The translations under genes were made by a program, and so were the position numbers. From assembly GCA_003552585.1 (NCBI GenBank), contig PUNK01000013.1, forward strand, positions 1 to 64,000: 64,000 nucleotides of DNA, written 5' to 3'. The notes beneath the pieces were generated by a model. That model made no database searches and was not told where the DNA came from. It saw nothing but the letters and a program-made list of their open reading frames with translations. Of this stretch, positions 1-9,357 are shown in pieces. The stretch comes from Thermoplasmata archaeon (lineage in GTDB: Archaea; Thermoplasmatota; Thermoplasmata; Halarchaeoplasmatales; Halarchaeoplasmataceae). Numbering within the stretch: position 1 is the first letter of the stretch; every line of letters begins with the position of its first letter.

Positions 1-1
1 A

Positions 2-1072
2 CAGGATATCAGTGATGAAATATTGGGTGAATACAAAGAATACTCTAAAAAGAGGGTGTTCTTCTTCTTGTTGTCATTTATTATACTTGTTTCCCTGGCT
101 CTATTTTCACTGACTCTAGGTCCAGCTGATGTTTCAATTCGTGAAGCTGTATCAACATTATTGGGTGCCAATACCAGCAGCCGGTTGAACACGATAATCT
201 GGAACATGCGTGTCCCAAGAGTCCTTGCTGCCATCGCTGCTGGGGCTGGATTGGCTGTCGTAGGTGCAGCCATGCAGAGTATATTGAGAAATCCGCTGGG
301 TTCTCCTTTCACATTGGGTATATCTCATGCTGCAGCCTTCGGAGCAGCATTTTCTATCATCGTTTTGGGAGCTGGTACAACTCATAGTCAGGCTGCCGAT
401 GCAGTCATACTTAACAACCCTTATTTGGTCACGATATCAGCATTTGCATGGTCACTCGTTGCTACATTCGTGATACTTCTTCTGTCAAGATATAAAAACG
501 CATCACCGGCAACTATGATACTCGCCGGTGTGGCACTTGGATCATTGTTCACAGCCGGTTACACCGCTTTACAGTACTTCGCAGATGATGTAGAACTCGC
601 CTCGATAGTCTTTTGGACTTTTGGAGACGTTGCTCGGGCGGGCTGGACAGATCTGGGTTTGATGATGATAGCAGTGGTTCCGGCAACGGCATATTTTCTT
701 TGGAAGAGTTGGGATTACGAAGTTTTAGATTCTGGTGATGAGTCGGCCAAAGCTTTGGGTATCGACGTGGAAAATCTGAGGCTTTACGGTATGCTGATTT
801 CTTGTTTCGTAACTGCACTTATAATCTCCTTTGTGGGGATAATCGGTTTCGTCGGATTGGTCGTTCCTCATATGGTAAGAAGGGTCATCGGCGGGAACGA
901 AAGATATCTGATACCGTTTTCTTGTGTAGTGGGTGCCGTATTGTTGTTGGCTTCTGATACTGTTGCAAGAACAATAATATCTCCCATAGTGTTACCTGTT
1001 GGTATATTGACTTCATTCTTGGGTGCACCTTTGTTTATATACTTGGTCATAAAAGGGAGGGAATACTGGTGA
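2..1072 (+). CDS. FecCD-family ABC transporter permease (iron-siderophore/cobalamin type), 5' end probably outside the window
   Basis: Membrane permease of a type II ABC importer that takes up an iron complex, heme or cobalamin; the substrate cannot be told from this subunit. The protein has about nine or ten hydrophobic segments. It carries FecCD hallmarks such as R-x-P-R-V-L-A (near residue 63 counting from a possible TTG at 23), G-A-x-M-Q-S-I-L-R-N-P-L and the G-F-V-G-L-V-V-P-H-M-V-R coupling loop. The frame stays open to base 2, and no good ribosome site precedes the TTG, so the true start probably lies a few codons upstream. Its stop overlaps the GTG of the ATPase gene by four bases, indicating one operon. 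A substrate-binding protein gene would be expected to the left of the window. Confidence 0.93.
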   Translation, partial: QDISDEILGEYKEYSKKRVFFFLLSFIILVSLALFSLTLGPADVSIREAVSTLLGANTSSRLNTIIWNMRVPRVLAAIAAGAGLAVVGAAMQSILRNPLGSPFTLGISHAAAFGAAFSIIVLGAGTTHSQAADAVILNNPYLVTISAFAWSLVATFVILLLSRYKNASPATMILAGVALGSLFTAGYTALQYFADDVELASIVFWTFGDVARAGWTDLGLMMIAVVPATAYFLWKSWDYEVLDSGDESAKALGIDVENLRLYGMLISCFVTALIISFVGIIGFVGLVVPHMVRRVIGGNERYLIPFSCVVGAVLLLASDTVARTIISPIVLPVGILTSFLGAPLFIYLVIKGREYW

Positions 1073-1833
1073 AGCTGAAAATAGCCGAACTTCAATTTTC
1101 CTACAACAGTCATCCGGTCTTAGAGGATGTTGATTTCAAGGTCGAAAAGGGTGAGATGCTTACTATCATCGGTCCTAACGCTTCTGGAAAAACTACCCTA
1201 CTAAAGTGTATAAATAATATATTGAGACCTCAAAAAGGGACTATATACATCGATGATAGGTCGTTAGACGACTTGAGTATGAGAGAGATAGCTAGAAAGA
1301 TAGGACATGTGCCTCAATCTGGAACAGAGAGTTTTCCAACGACGGTCTTCGATACTGTGCTGATGGGACGGAAACCCCATGGTGGTTGGAAACCGAGCGA
1401 TAAAGATCTTGAGATAGTATCGAAGACCATTGAGAAATTAAGACTGGAAAAGATAGCCATGCGGAACATAGGTGAGATAAGTGGTGGGCAGAAACAGAAG
1501 GCGCTGATAGCTAGAGCAGTAGCTCAGAATCCAGATATATTACTTTTAGACGAACCGACCAGCAGTCTTGATCTTAAACATCAGCTGGAAGTGTTAGATG
1601 TTATAAAGAAACAAACGGAAAACGGGATCTCAGTAGTCATGACCATGCATGACCTTAATCTAGCAGCAAGGTACAGCAGTAAGATATTGATGCTTAGTGA
1701 TGGTAAAATTTTTGCTGCTGGGGAAGTTGATGTATTAAATTCGAAAAATATAGAATCGGTCTTCGGTGTGAAAGTGGATATCACCGAAAGATCAGGCCGC
1801 CCTATAATAATCCCTGAGGAAGCTGTTATTTAA
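1069..1833 (+). CDS. ABC transporter ATP-binding protein (FecE/BtuD type)
   Basis: Cytoplasmic ATPase that powers the adjacent FecCD-type permease. Residues 1-254 form a single ABC domain. Walker A is G-P-N-A-S-G-K-T-T near residue 36, the Q-loop is H-V-P-Q-S-G, the signature is I-S-G-G-Q-K-Q-K, Walker B is I-L-L-L-D-E-P-T-S-S-L-D, and the switch His sits in M-T-M-H-D-L. Length is normal for the family. The GTG start overlaps the permease stop (GTGA), so translation is probably coupled. Like the permease, it does not reveal whether the cargo is ferric siderophore, heme or B12. Confidence 0.95.
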   Translation: MKLKIAELQFSYNSHPVLEDVDFKVEKGEMLTIIGPNASGKTTLLKCINNILRPQKGTIYIDDRSLDDLSMREIARKIGHVPQSGTESFPTTVFDTVLMGRKPHGGWKPSDKDLEIVSKTIEKLRLEKIAMRNIGEISGGQKQKALIARAVAQNPDILLLDEPTSSLDLKHQLEVLDVIKKQTENGISVVMTMHDLNLAARYSSKILMLSDGKIFAAGEVDVLNSKNIESVFGVKVDITERSGRPIIIPEEAVI

Positions 1834-1864
1834 AGTTAGGTAGAGGTGATACACTCCCCTTAGA

Positions 1865-2605
1865 TCAATGTAAAGCAGATCCGCCGTTAACTCCTAGTAT
1901 CTCTCCGTTAACATAGGAACCCATATCAGATGCTAGGAAGAGTGCTGCCTCAGCAATATCCTTAGGTAGTCCAATCCTTCCCACAGGTATGTTTGAAGCC
2001 CTAATTTCCTTCTTCTCTTCTGTATAATCACCGATGATATCCGTATCTATCGTTCCTGGAGCTATCGCATTTACCGTGATGCCCTTCGGCCCGAGTTCCA
2101 AAGCAAGGGCACGTGTCAATCCTATCAAGGCAGCCTTGCTCGTGACATATGCAGTTCCATGTGTTGATCCTTTGAAAGCGAGTTGGGAAGAGATATTTAT
2201 TATTCTTGCGCAGTCTGATCCTTTAAAATGTTTTAAAGCAAACTTACACAGCATGAATGGACCTTTTACATTCACACTCAATGTTCCATCATAATCCTCG
2301 ATGGTACTTTTTTCAAGATCTTTGCGGATATAGATTCCAGCATTATTAACTAAGATATCTAAACCTCCAAATTCCTCCACAAATTCACTCACGATCTTTC
2401 TAGTATCATCTTCCTTAACCAAATCTCCTTTCAACAGCATACCTTTGGAATGTTCATTAACTATATCAAGAACCTCTCTAGCTTTCTCGTCACTTTTTTT
2501 ATAGTTTATACCTACGATCGCACCTTCTTTAGCAAATTTAATGGCTATCCCTCGACCGATCCCTCTAGATGCGCCCGTTATTATAACCTTCCTTCCTTCT
2601 AGCAT
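1865..2605 (-). CDS. Short-chain dehydrogenase/reductase (FabG-like)
   Basis: Classical SDR, about 246 residues, NAD(P)-dependent. The coenzyme motif T-G-A-S-R-G-I-G is next to the N-terminus, N-N-A-G follows near residue 90, and the catalytic Ser/Tyr/Lys lie in I-N-I-S-S and Y-V-T-S-K. It resembles 3-oxoacyl-ACP reductase, but archaea use such enzymes on varied sugars, alcohols or acyl substrates, so the substrate is left open. In-frame ATGs also exist at 2614 and 2638. The ATG at 2605 was chosen because SDRs start only a few residues before the T-G-x-x-x-G-x-G strand. It is convergent with the ABC ATPase gene. Confidence 0.9.
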   Translation of the reverse strand: MLEGRKVIITGASRGIGRGIAIKFAKEGAIVGINYKKSDEKAREVLDIVNEHSKGMLLKGDLVKEDDTRKIVSEFVEEFGGLDILVNNAGIYIRKDLEKSTIEDYDGTLSVNVKGPFMLCKFALKHFKGSDCARIINISSQLAFKGSTHGTAYVTSKAALIGLTRALALELGPKGITVNAIAPGTIDTDIIGDYTEEKKEIRASNIPVGRIGLPKDIAEAALFLASDMGSYVNGEILGVNGGSALH

Positions 2606-2727
2606 GAGTGTCATGACAATAGTTAAGCAGTTTACCATTAAATCGTTTTTGGAAAAATATTGTTCTTAATTAGGGGTGTCTGGCCAAAAACTTAACTAGC
2701 TTTTCACTACCAGTTAAAACATATCAG

Positions 2728-2828
2728 CGGGCCTGGAGGGATTCGAACCCCCGGCCGATCGGTATCTCTCCTGTCCAAATAGAGCAAGGATAAGAGCCGA
2801 TCGCTCAACCTGGCTGAGCTACAGGCCC
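2728..2828 (-). tRNA. tRNA-Lys (anticodon CUU) with a 27-nt intron
   Basis: Cloverleaf read on the minus strand: acceptor G-G-G-C-C-T-G pairs with C-A-G-G-C-C-C, discriminator G, D-stem GCTC/GAGC, T-loop TTCGAAT with a five-pair stem, and anticodon stem ATCGG/CCGAT. The anticodon loop reads C-T-C-T-T-A, giving CUU, then a 27-base intron at position 37/38. Mature length is 74 nt without CCA, which is not encoded. Identity elements match archaeal tRNA-Lys. No second tRNA is adjacent. Confidence 0.95.
2764..2790 (-). other. tRNA-Lys intron with canonical bulge-helix-bulge splice sites
   Basis: The intron lies between tRNA positions 37 and 38. Exon bases CTCT pair with intron AGAG to give a four-pair central helix. 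This is flanked by three-base bulges TAT and ATA, with both cuts falling after the second bulge base, and the outer helix is the anticodon stem. This is the standard substrate of archaeal tRNA endonuclease (EndA). The rest of the intron forms a small CCT/AGG-closed loop. Confidence 0.9.
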
Positions 2829-2850
2829 TGACTGTCGGCAAGCGATAGAG

Positions 2851-2860
2851 GGATATAAAG
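2851..2860 (-). promoter_or_regulatory. TATA-like box of the tRNA-Lys gene
   Basis: Read on the minus strand the bases are CTTTATATCC, centred about 28 bases before the tRNA 5' end, which is the archaeal TATA-box distance. A second AT-rich box at about 2923-2937 faces the other way, toward the recombinase gene. Confidence 0.55.
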
Positions 2861-2970
2861 ATTTTCTCGATGGTTGATTTAATATTCATTAATAAAGGTC
2901 CGGAACTTTTTTATACTCATCTGGTGTTTAATATATCGTCATACGATACGTCAGACAGGATGGTGTATGG

Positions 2971-3522
2971 ATGGGAAAAAAACTACCTAAATACCTTCAA
3001 GCAGAGGAGGTAAGGAAGCTCTTAAATTCACCCGATAGACAGAAAACAAGGGATAGGCTTATTCTCCGAATATTATATAGGTGTGGTTTGAGGGTATCTG
3101 AACTCACGAATCTTAAGATCGAGGATATCAATTTTGATGAAGGAATTATCACGATCAGGAGCGGTAAGGGCGATAAAGATAGAATTGTTCCCATAGATGC
3201 AAATACTCTCGATTTAATTGATTTTTATAAAGCAGGTGCTGAAAAAGGATATCTGATACTCTCTGAAAGGGGGGGATCCCTATCCACACGACAAGTGGAA
3301 AGGATAGTTAAAAAATATGCAAAAAAAGCGGGCTTAAAAAAGAACGTATATCCTCATATGTTACGACACAGTTTTGCTGTCCATTGTTTAAAAGAGGGGA
3401 TGAATTTAAGGACCGTTCAAAAGATGTTAGGCCATTCATCTTTAACGACTACTCAGATATATCTCGATCTAACAGGGGAGGACATAAAGAAAGATTACGA
3501 AAACCATCCATTGCCTGCATGA
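2971..3522 (+). CDS. Tyrosine recombinase, catalytic domain only (XerA/integrase family)
   Basis: DNA strand-exchange enzyme. All active-site positions are visible: R41 (C-G-L-R-V-S-E-L), K66 or K69 in the G-K-G-D-K-D beta-hairpin, H129 and R132 (H-M-L-R-H-S-F-A), H155 (L-G-H-S-S) and nucleophile Y164. Archaeal XerA proteins are normally about 280 residues with an N-terminal SAM-like core-binding domain. This one is 183 residues and starts directly at the catalytic domain. It could be a chromosome-dimer resolvase of unusual form or a domesticated integrase. It sits 142 bases from tRNA-Lys, but on the side of the tRNA 5' end. No att repeat was seen. Confidence 0.9.
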   Translation: MGKKLPKYLQAEEVRKLLNSPDRQKTRDRLILRILYRCGLRVSELTNLKIEDINFDEGIITIRSGKGDKDRIVPIDANTLDLIDFYKAGAEKGYLILSERGGSLSTRQVERIVKKYAKKAGLKKNVYPHMLRHSFAVHCLKEGMNLRTVQKMLGHSSLTTTQIYLDLTGEDIKKDYENHPLPA

Positions 3523-3544
3523 TATATTCTAGGGGGAAATAAAC

Positions 3545-4762
3545 TTGTATAAAAAATTAGAAAATATTATAGAAGGATTAAAGCCAGACATGAAGCAACG
3601 TTTGATGGAAATGATAAAAATTAAGGCGATAGGGCCTGAAAATGGTGGAGACGGAGAAGTGAAGCGTGCTGCATTTCTAAAAAATATGGCTCAAGAGTTC
3701 AATTTCGATAATATAGAAATGTACCCTTCTCCTGATAATAGAGTACCTGGTGGAAAGAGACCTAATTTAGTAGCTACAAAGGAAGGAACTTCATCTCGAA
3801 ATCTCGTAATTATCGCTCATATGGACACAGTTCCGGAGGGGGATATTAGCAGCTGGAATACCCAACCATTCAATCCCATTTTTAAAGACGGAAAAATATA
3901 TGGCCGTGGGGCAGAAGATAATGGACAGGCTATTATTTCTTCCCTTTACGTGGGCAGAGCCTTTGATGAGGCAGATTTAGTTCCAAAGTATAACCTAAAG
4001 GTGATGCTGGTATCTGATGAAGAAACTGGGAGTGAATATGGGGTAAAACATCTTCTAAAGGAAGGGCTGATAAATGAAAAAGACCTGGTTATAGTACCAG
4101 ATTATAGTCCCAATAAAGGAAGAGGGATAGAAGTGGTTGAAAAATCTGTACTATGGGCTAAAATCGTTGTGAAGGGAGTTCAAAGTCATGCAGCTATCAA
4201 TGGACAAGACAAGAACGCGAACAGAGTGATGGCAAAATTCCAGACAAGGGCTGATAAAGAACTTCATAGGCGTTATATCGAAGAAAATGATCTTTTCTCA
4301 CCAGCCACTAGCACCTTCGAGCCAACACTTAGAAAAAAAAATGTTCAGAATGTTAATACAATTCCTGGTAAAGAAATTCAATATTTTGACTGCAGGATAC
4401 TCCCTTCTATAGACCTGAAAGATGTGAAGGATTTATTAACGCAGATGGCTGAAGATGCTTCAAGAAATATAAAATCAGAAATAAAGGTAGATTTTGTCAA
4501 GGGGAGTCAAGCACCCACCGGAACCTCAACAGAATCTGATATAGTTAAACTACTTAAAAGATCTATAAAGGAGGTAAGAGGGATACACCCTAAACCAGTA
4601 GGTATAGGAGGGGGGACAGTAGCTGCCGCTTTAAGGGATCGGGGTATACCTACAGTCGTATGGTGTACAAACGATAACGTTCCTCACCAGCCCAACGAAT
4701 ATGCTGTCCTTGATTACATAGTCAGCGATTGTAAAGTATTTACACATATGCTCTGCGGCTAA
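3545..4762 (+). CDS. M20-family metallopeptidase/deacylase (ArgE/DapE/carboxypeptidase-like)
   Basis: Di-zinc hydrolase of small peptides or N-acyl amino acids, 405 residues. The zinc ligands are in A-H-M-D-T-V-P (near residue 95) and G-A-E-D-N-G, the catalytic Glu pair is in S-D-E-E-T-G-S-E, and a later D-Y-S-P corresponds to the next ligand region. A dimerisation lid domain occupies about residues 205-320. It starts with TTG at 3545 preceded by a G-rich ribosome site (AGGGGGAAAT). Substrate among dipeptides, acetylornithine or succinyl-DAP cannot be decided. It overlaps the convergent MAT gene by four bases at the 3' end. Confidence 0.9.
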   Translation: MYKKLENIIEGLKPDMKQRLMEMIKIKAIGPENGGDGEVKRAAFLKNMAQEFNFDNIEMYPSPDNRVPGGKRPNLVATKEGTSSRNLVIIAHMDTVPEGDISSWNTQPFNPIFKDGKIYGRGAEDNGQAIISSLYVGRAFDEADLVPKYNLKVMLVSDEETGSEYGVKHLLKEGLINEKDLVIVPDYSPNKGRGIEVVEKSVLWAKIVVKGVQSHAAINGQDKNANRVMAKFQTRADKELHRRYIEENDLFSPATSTFEPTLRKKNVQNVNTIPGKEIQYFDCRILPSIDLKDVKDLLTQMAEDASRNIKSEIKVDFVKGSQAPTGTSTESDIVKLLKRSIKEVRGIHPKPVGIGGGTVAAALRDRGIPTVVWCTNDNVPHQPNEYAVLDYIVSDCKVFTHMLCG

Positions 4763-5955
4763 AATACCTCTATCTCGTCTTTAAGAATCTTTTTCGTTAA
4801 CTTTTCGATGTTATCCAATCGCTCTTCTGCTATCGCTTCGGCGGTCTCTAATTTTGATGAGTAATCATCATCTTCCATAACTACTAATTGAACACTTGCT
4901 GCCTGAGGTTCAGTTATCGGTTTCCCTATCTGAGAAACAAGTCTGACAAAAACATCATGGACGTTATCTTCGGTCTCTTCGTATACCTCTTCAGCGATTA
5001 ACTTTGCTAGAACGTTGTAAAGCTTTCCTACATGGGTAACCGGATTTTTACCGGCAGCTGCCTCCATGCTCATCGGTCTGAAAGGAGTGATTAGTCCATT
5101 CACCCTATTTCCTCTGCCGACAGATCCATCATCACCATTTTCCATAGAAAGGCCGGTCACTGTTATGTAGTATACACCTCTATCATAATCATCTGCTGTG
5201 TTGACCATAACCCTAACATCTCTTTCCGTAATACCATGAGCATGGTCATGAATGCGAGCTTTTAGTTCTTCTATAACACTTATGTAATGATCGGCATCAG
5301 GCACATAAGAATCTACCATCGCCGCTGCAACAGTCAAATCTATACGGTCACCTATTCGAGAAGCCATAACTTTTACGTCCTGACCAACTTCAGGAAGGTC
5401 ATCTTTTAAAGAATTGTTGATGAAACGTTCGGTTTCATATGTGACTTTTTCAGTCTCACTCAGTGGTGCGAAACCGACTCCAAAGGAGGTATCATTGGCC
5501 AGACCTCTACGAGTATCATAAACTTCTCGAAGATCCATAGATCCTTGACCTAATCTACAGTCAACAGTAACATCTTCATAAGTATCAAGGTGGGGACAGT
5601 TTTTTCTAAGATAATCATCCGCTGCTCTTAAGGCAACTGAACGATATGGTAGACGTTTGTCTCCAACATTTGTTACGGCCCTTCCCACTAACAGAATATA
5701 AACAGGTTCAAGTATAATACCCCCACCAAATTTGGGCTCTGCCTGTCCTCCAGCGATCTGAACTTCGTCAGAATTATGGTGAAGTATCCTATCAAATTCT
5801 TTGATATACATCCTCGAGAGCTCTCGACTTACATTTTCTGCTATCCCATCGGCTAAACTATCAGGATGGCCTACACCCTTTCGTTCAACTATCTCGATCC
5901 TTTGTTGTTCGATGGGGGTTTCCTTTATGGTTTCTGCGACTAAATTTTTTGACAT
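4759..5955 (-). CDS. Archaeal S-adenosylmethionine synthetase (MAT)
   Basis: Makes S-adenosylmethionine from methionine and ATP in the cytoplasm. The 398 residues match the archaeal MAT family (distinct from bacterial MetK), with [14 protein letters not shown] near residue 23, [11 protein letters not shown] and [12 protein letters not shown]. The start is well supported: TAAGGAGGA precedes the ATG by six bases. It is divergent from the HTH-CBS regulator across 122 bases. SAM made here would feed the radical SAM and methyltransferase proteins in this window. Confidence 0.97.
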   Translation of the reverse strand: MSKNLVAETIKETPIEQQRIEIVERKGVGHPDSLADGIAENVSRELSRMYIKEFDRILHHNSDEVQIAGGQAEPKFGGGIILEPVYILLVGRAVTNVGDKRLPYRSVALRAADDYLRKNCPHLDTYEDVTVDCRLGQGSMDLREVYDTRRGLANDTSFGVGFAPLSETEKVTYETERFINNSLKDDLPEVGQDVKVMASRIGDRIDLTVAAAMVDSYVPDADHYISVIEELKARIHDHAHGITERDVRVMVNTADDYDRGVYYITVTGLSMENGDDGSVGRGNRVNGLITPFRPMSMEAAAGKNPVTHVGKLYNVLAKLIAEEVYEETEDNVHDVFVRLVSQIGKPITEPQAASVQLVVMEDDDYSSKLETAEAIAEERLDNIEKLTKKILKDEIEVF

Positions 5956-6077
5956 TATAGTTCCTCCTTAAGTATGAAGTTGGGCTTTTAAGCCTCGCTC
6001 ATTGAAGTACAAAATTCCTGAAAAAGGAGGAGTTATTAATATCTTTCTATTCGAAGTATTCCGATAAGAATAAATAC

Positions 6078-6644
6078 TTGATCGATTATCTGGAGATAGT
6101 GTTAGAGAAAATCGACGATGTCCGAAGGATTAGAGAAATAGTTGGGCTCACTCAAATCGAGCTTGCTGAAAAGGCTGGCATAAGCCAGTCAACGATAGCA
6201 AAAATTGAAGCTGGAAGTTATATGCCTTCCTTTCACATAGGGAAAGAGATATTAAAAATTCTAGAGATCGAATTGACGAAAAAAACTCTTGATAAAACTG
6301 CAGGAAACATACACAATATTAGTCTGTTTTATTTGGAACCAGATGATACAGTGGAAGATGCGATCGATATGATGAAATCCGAAGCTGTTTCACAACTGCC
6401 GGTTATCAAGGACGACAAGGCTGTAGGCGCAGTAACTGAAAGAGGACTCCTAAACAAATACGATAATTTAGACAAAAAAAGAAAGATTGAATCGGTTATG
6501 GACCCACCATTTCCCATCGTAGATGAAAGTGTTCCCTCTGACATGCTGCACTGCATGCTTAAGTACAGTCCATGTGTACTAACCTCAAACAACGGTAAAA
6601 TAGTGGGTATAGTAACAAAGGCGGACATACTTGATTCAATTTAA
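6078..6644 (+). CDS. XRE-type HTH regulator with two CBS domains
   Basis: Probable ligand-sensing transcription regulator, 188 residues. Residues 12-70 form a Cro/CI helix-turn-helix (R-E-I-V-G-L-T-Q-I-E-L-A-E-K-A-G-I-S-Q). Two CBS motifs follow at about residues 80-130 and 138-188, ending G-I-V-T-K-A-D-I-L. CBS pairs usually bind adenosine nucleotides or SAM. Being divergent from the MAT gene, it may control SAM synthesis, but that is inference from position only. The TTG at 6078 is the first start in frame; a GTG at 6099 is an alternative and would still keep the HTH whole. Confidence 0.87.
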   Translation: MIDYLEIVLEKIDDVRRIREIVGLTQIELAEKAGISQSTIAKIEAGSYMPSFHIGKEILKILEIELTKKTLDKTAGNIHNISLFYLEPDDTVEDAIDMMKSEAVSQLPVIKDDKAVGAVTERGLLNKYDNLDKKRKIESVMDPPFPIVDESVPSDMLHCMLKYSPCVLTSNNGKIVGIVTKADILDSI

Positions 6645-6671
6645 ATGCAAATTATAATATTCAGAAGATCT

Positions 6672-8420
6672 TTACATCCCCCAAAATGGTGTTTTCTTTT
6701 GCTTTATTTCACGCACCTCTTCAAGGATCCTATTCTCGTCGTAGGTTAACTCGATATCCCTCAGCTTACGTGCATCGCCTTCCGGTATATCGATATACAG
6801 GTCCTCGTTAGGTCCGATCTGTCTGCCTACTGTTACGCCTGAGATAGCGATGGCAACTTCCTCTCCTTGTTTTGCACCATCGAGCGATCTTTCTCCACTG
6901 CGTATACTTTTGATAGTGCCCACCACCCGACCATCTCTACGGAGAAGATTATGTTCGGGCTCAATTCTTCCGGCAAGAACTCTAACCCCGACTATAGCAG
7001 GTTTGCTTATTCGAAATACCTTATCTTCAAGTATTCTTATCTTCCCAGGATGTACTACTTTATCCCTCAGTTCTTCCTGGAGTTCTCTTCGTTTTTTCTC
7101 CCTCCACTCCTTATATTCATCAACAAGTTGGTAAACCACGTTGTTTTTAAATATATTCACATCGTATTCCGTCAGTTCCTCTTTAGCTTCGGGGAGAACA
7201 TCTACGTTGAAAGCAAGTATGACCTTTTGAAGGGGATCTGAAAGGGTTGCCGCTTCTACGATATCTTTCTGAGAAACATCACCTATGTTGGCTTTGCTTA
7301 TTGGTATTTCTTCATCTTTGAGTTCAGCTGCTAATCCCTCTAGAGAACCTATCGCATCTGCTTGTATTATGAGGCCATCGTCATCCAATTCTATCGTTGA
7401 CTCGCTCTCTTTTTTCACTTTCTTAAGGACGTCGTCTATATCTTGATCTCCGACCACCCGTATGGGAGCACCAGCCATTACTCCTTCTACATCAGGTGTT
7501 ACGATCTTTATGCCTGCTGCTGCTGTCACCAACTCGACATCATCAAATCTTTCCTTAGGATCTCGGATTTCATCAAGTGGTTTAGGTTTTAGCAAGGATT
7601 TAACCCTTGTTTGAAGGGGTGCTTCTAGTGTTCCAATAACGAGCCTATCATCTCGTTTTATTATTCCCTTATGAATTATCGTATCGAAAGTTGTCCCAAG
7701 ACCGAGTACCTCTTTTACCTCCAAAATAGTCCCTTCTGCTGGACAATCCTGCACCTCCAGCTGACCTTTAAGAAATGTTTGAGCCAATCCAATAAGTGTC
7801 ATCAATATATCTTCTACACCTTCACCTGTCAAAGCACTCATAGGAACAATAGCTATGTTCTTAGAAAAATCTTGGATATTATCGTACCTATCACCTGAAA
7901 AACCATGATCATAGAGGGTACCTATCATTTCATACAGTTTTTCGGTTAACCTGTCTTGTGCACTTTTAGACTGCTCTTGGAAATTATTGATAAATGGCCG
8001 ATCGATCGAATTCCAACCGGGTATCCGGTCGATCTTGTTTGCACCAACTACAAATGGAGTTTGTTCTTTTTTCAATATCTCCAACGATTCCAGAGTCTGT
8101 GGTTTGAAACCTTCCCGTATATCTACGATCAGTACCGCTAGATCAGCAAGAGAGCCTCCACGAGACCGCAATGTGACAAATGAATGATGACCGGGTGTAT
8201 CTATGAATAAAAGGCCTGGAAGTGAGAACTTGACATCACAACCAAGTTCTACACAAGCATTTTTAAGCGCATCTACAGGAACCTCAGTGGCACCGATATG
8301 TTGGGTGATCTTCCCCGCCTCTCTATCTACAACTGTAGTACCCCTTACACGGTCCAAGAAGGTAGTCTTGCCATGGTCGACGTGACCCAGTACACTAACG
8401 ATAGGTTGTCTGAGATGCAT
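6672..8420 (-). CDS. infB: Translation initiation factor aIF5B
   Basis: Ribosome-dependent GTPase that promotes subunit joining and initiator tRNA placement. G motifs are G-H-V-D-H-G-K-T (residues 12-19), D-T-P-G-H-H-S-F, and N-K-I-D. Domains II-IV follow, with the C-terminal beta-barrel containing R-I-L-E-D-K-V-F-R. The length of 582 is normal for the archaeal protein, with no intein. A TATA-like AAATAAATA lies about 25-35 bases before the ATG, so the leader is short. The gene stands alone. Confidence 0.97.
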   Translation of the reverse strand: MHLRQPIVSVLGHVDHGKTTFLDRVRGTTVVDREAGKITQHIGATEVPVDALKNACVELGCDVKFSLPGLLFIDTPGHHSFVTLRSRGGSLADLAVLIVDIREGFKPQTLESLEILKKEQTPFVVGANKIDRIPGWNSIDRPFINNFQEQSKSAQDRLTEKLYEMIGTLYDHGFSGDRYDNIQDFSKNIAIVPMSALTGEGVEDILMTLIGLAQTFLKGQLEVQDCPAEGTILEVKEVLGLGTTFDTIIHKGIIKRDDRLVIGTLEAPLQTRVKSLLKPKPLDEIRDPKERFDDVELVTAAAGIKIVTPDVEGVMAGAPIRVVGDQDIDDVLKKVKKESESTIELDDDGLIIQADAIGSLEGLAAELKDEEIPISKANIGDVSQKDIVEAATLSDPLQKVILAFNVDVLPEAKEELTEYDVNIFKNNVVYQLVDEYKEWREKKRRELQEELRDKVVHPGKIRILEDKVFRISKPAIVGVRVLAGRIEPEHNLLRRDGRVVGTIKSIRSGERSLDGAKQGEEVAIAISGVTVGRQIGPNEDLYIDIPEGDARKLRDIELTYDENRILEEVREIKQKKTPFWGM

Positions 8421-8562
8421 CAGGAAAAGACTACATTACATAACTATTTATTTTTTTCCGAACGATCTACGAACTTAATCGATCTTCCCCTTGATTTAAC
8501 TCCGATATCAAAGTCTACAAAAAGCTATATTATTATGCAATAATATTTTAAAAATTTACCCC

Positions 8563-9291
8563 TCACTTCGATGCAGAAAACCAATGATTTTCTCCGATCT
8601 CTACAAATCCCAACGATTGAGATAATTTGAGAGAAGGATGATTGTCCTTAAAGACGTCGATCACTGGAATAAGACCTTTCTTTAAGACTTCTTTATGGAG
8701 GGCTTCCGTTATCGATTTTGCAAATCCTTTCCTTCTCCATCCTTCCTTCACATGTAAGAACCCAAAAGCTGCAGCTTTATCGGTTATGTAATGAGTTAAC
8801 GACCAAGCTACTAGTTCCCCGTTCCTACTTATGCCAAAAGCTGGTCCATCTCTGATCCGTGAGGCTATATAATCATAAGAATCCCTATCACCTAATCCCC
8901 AGTATTTATTTATGACTTCAGCATCATCTTCATTCAGGGGTTCGACCTCGGTCATCGGTTCCCCCAAGGCCTCAGGTGGACGCTTCAACATCCAAGTAGG
9001 CCTATCGTCGATATCGTAAAGGATCCTTTCTGCAGCCCTAAATGCCACAGGTTCTACGGCATGAAATCGGTATTCTCCCGGTTCAAGTTCTTCCAACAAC
9101 TCAACAACACTTGATTCTTTTCCCATCATCGTGATAGTTTCATCCCTCTTGATCAAAACCGCATTCGTTTCATCTTCGATATAAACTCTTACGTTGGAAT
9201 CTGGTGAATCAAGTCTGGCGATAAGATATGAATATCTTATAGGTGCTACTGACAACAATTCTAAGGCCTTTTCAGCATCGCTCATGTGCAT
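8563..9291 (-). CDS. GNAT-family N-acetyltransferase
   Basis: Acetyl-CoA-dependent transferase of unknown acceptor, about 242 residues. The C-terminal GNAT fold carries the acetyl-CoA loop R-R-K-G-F-A and the downstream motif S-L-K-L-S-Q-S-L-G-F-V-E-I. The N-terminal half (about 110 residues) is a separate, less conserved domain, an arrangement seen in two-domain GNAT proteins. The frame extends to 9366, but the ATG at 9291 (or 9285) is preferred because a longer start would run past the start of the divergent MgtC gene at 9358. Confidence 0.82.
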   Translation of the reverse strand: MHMSDAEKALELLSVAPIRYSYLIARLDSPDSNVRVYIEDETNAVLIKRDETITMMGKESSVVELLEELEPGEYRFHAVEPVAFRAAERILYDIDDRPTWMLKRPPEALGEPMTEVEPLNEDDAEVINKYWGLGDRDSYDYIASRIRDGPAFGISRNGELVAWSLTHYITDKAAAFGFLHVKEGWRRKGFAKSITEALHKEVLKKGLIPVIDVFKDNHPSLKLSQSLGFVEIGENHWFSASK

Positions 9292-9357
9292 AGGGATAAA
9301 AAAGTACAACTTTACTTTTTCGGAAGCCTTATATCGTTTCAACCGATAGTTATAAAC

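Noticed and set aside
2700-3530. Integrated mobile element at tRNA-Lys with the recombinase as integrase
   Set aside because: The recombinase lies on the 5' side of the tRNA. Integrated elements normally lie past the 3' end, and no copy of the tRNA 3' end was found nearby. Flanking genes are ordinary.
6001-6060. Additional small gene after AAAGGAGGAG near 6024
   Set aside because: No ATG, GTG or TTG start follows at a suitable distance and the frame closes within about ten codons.
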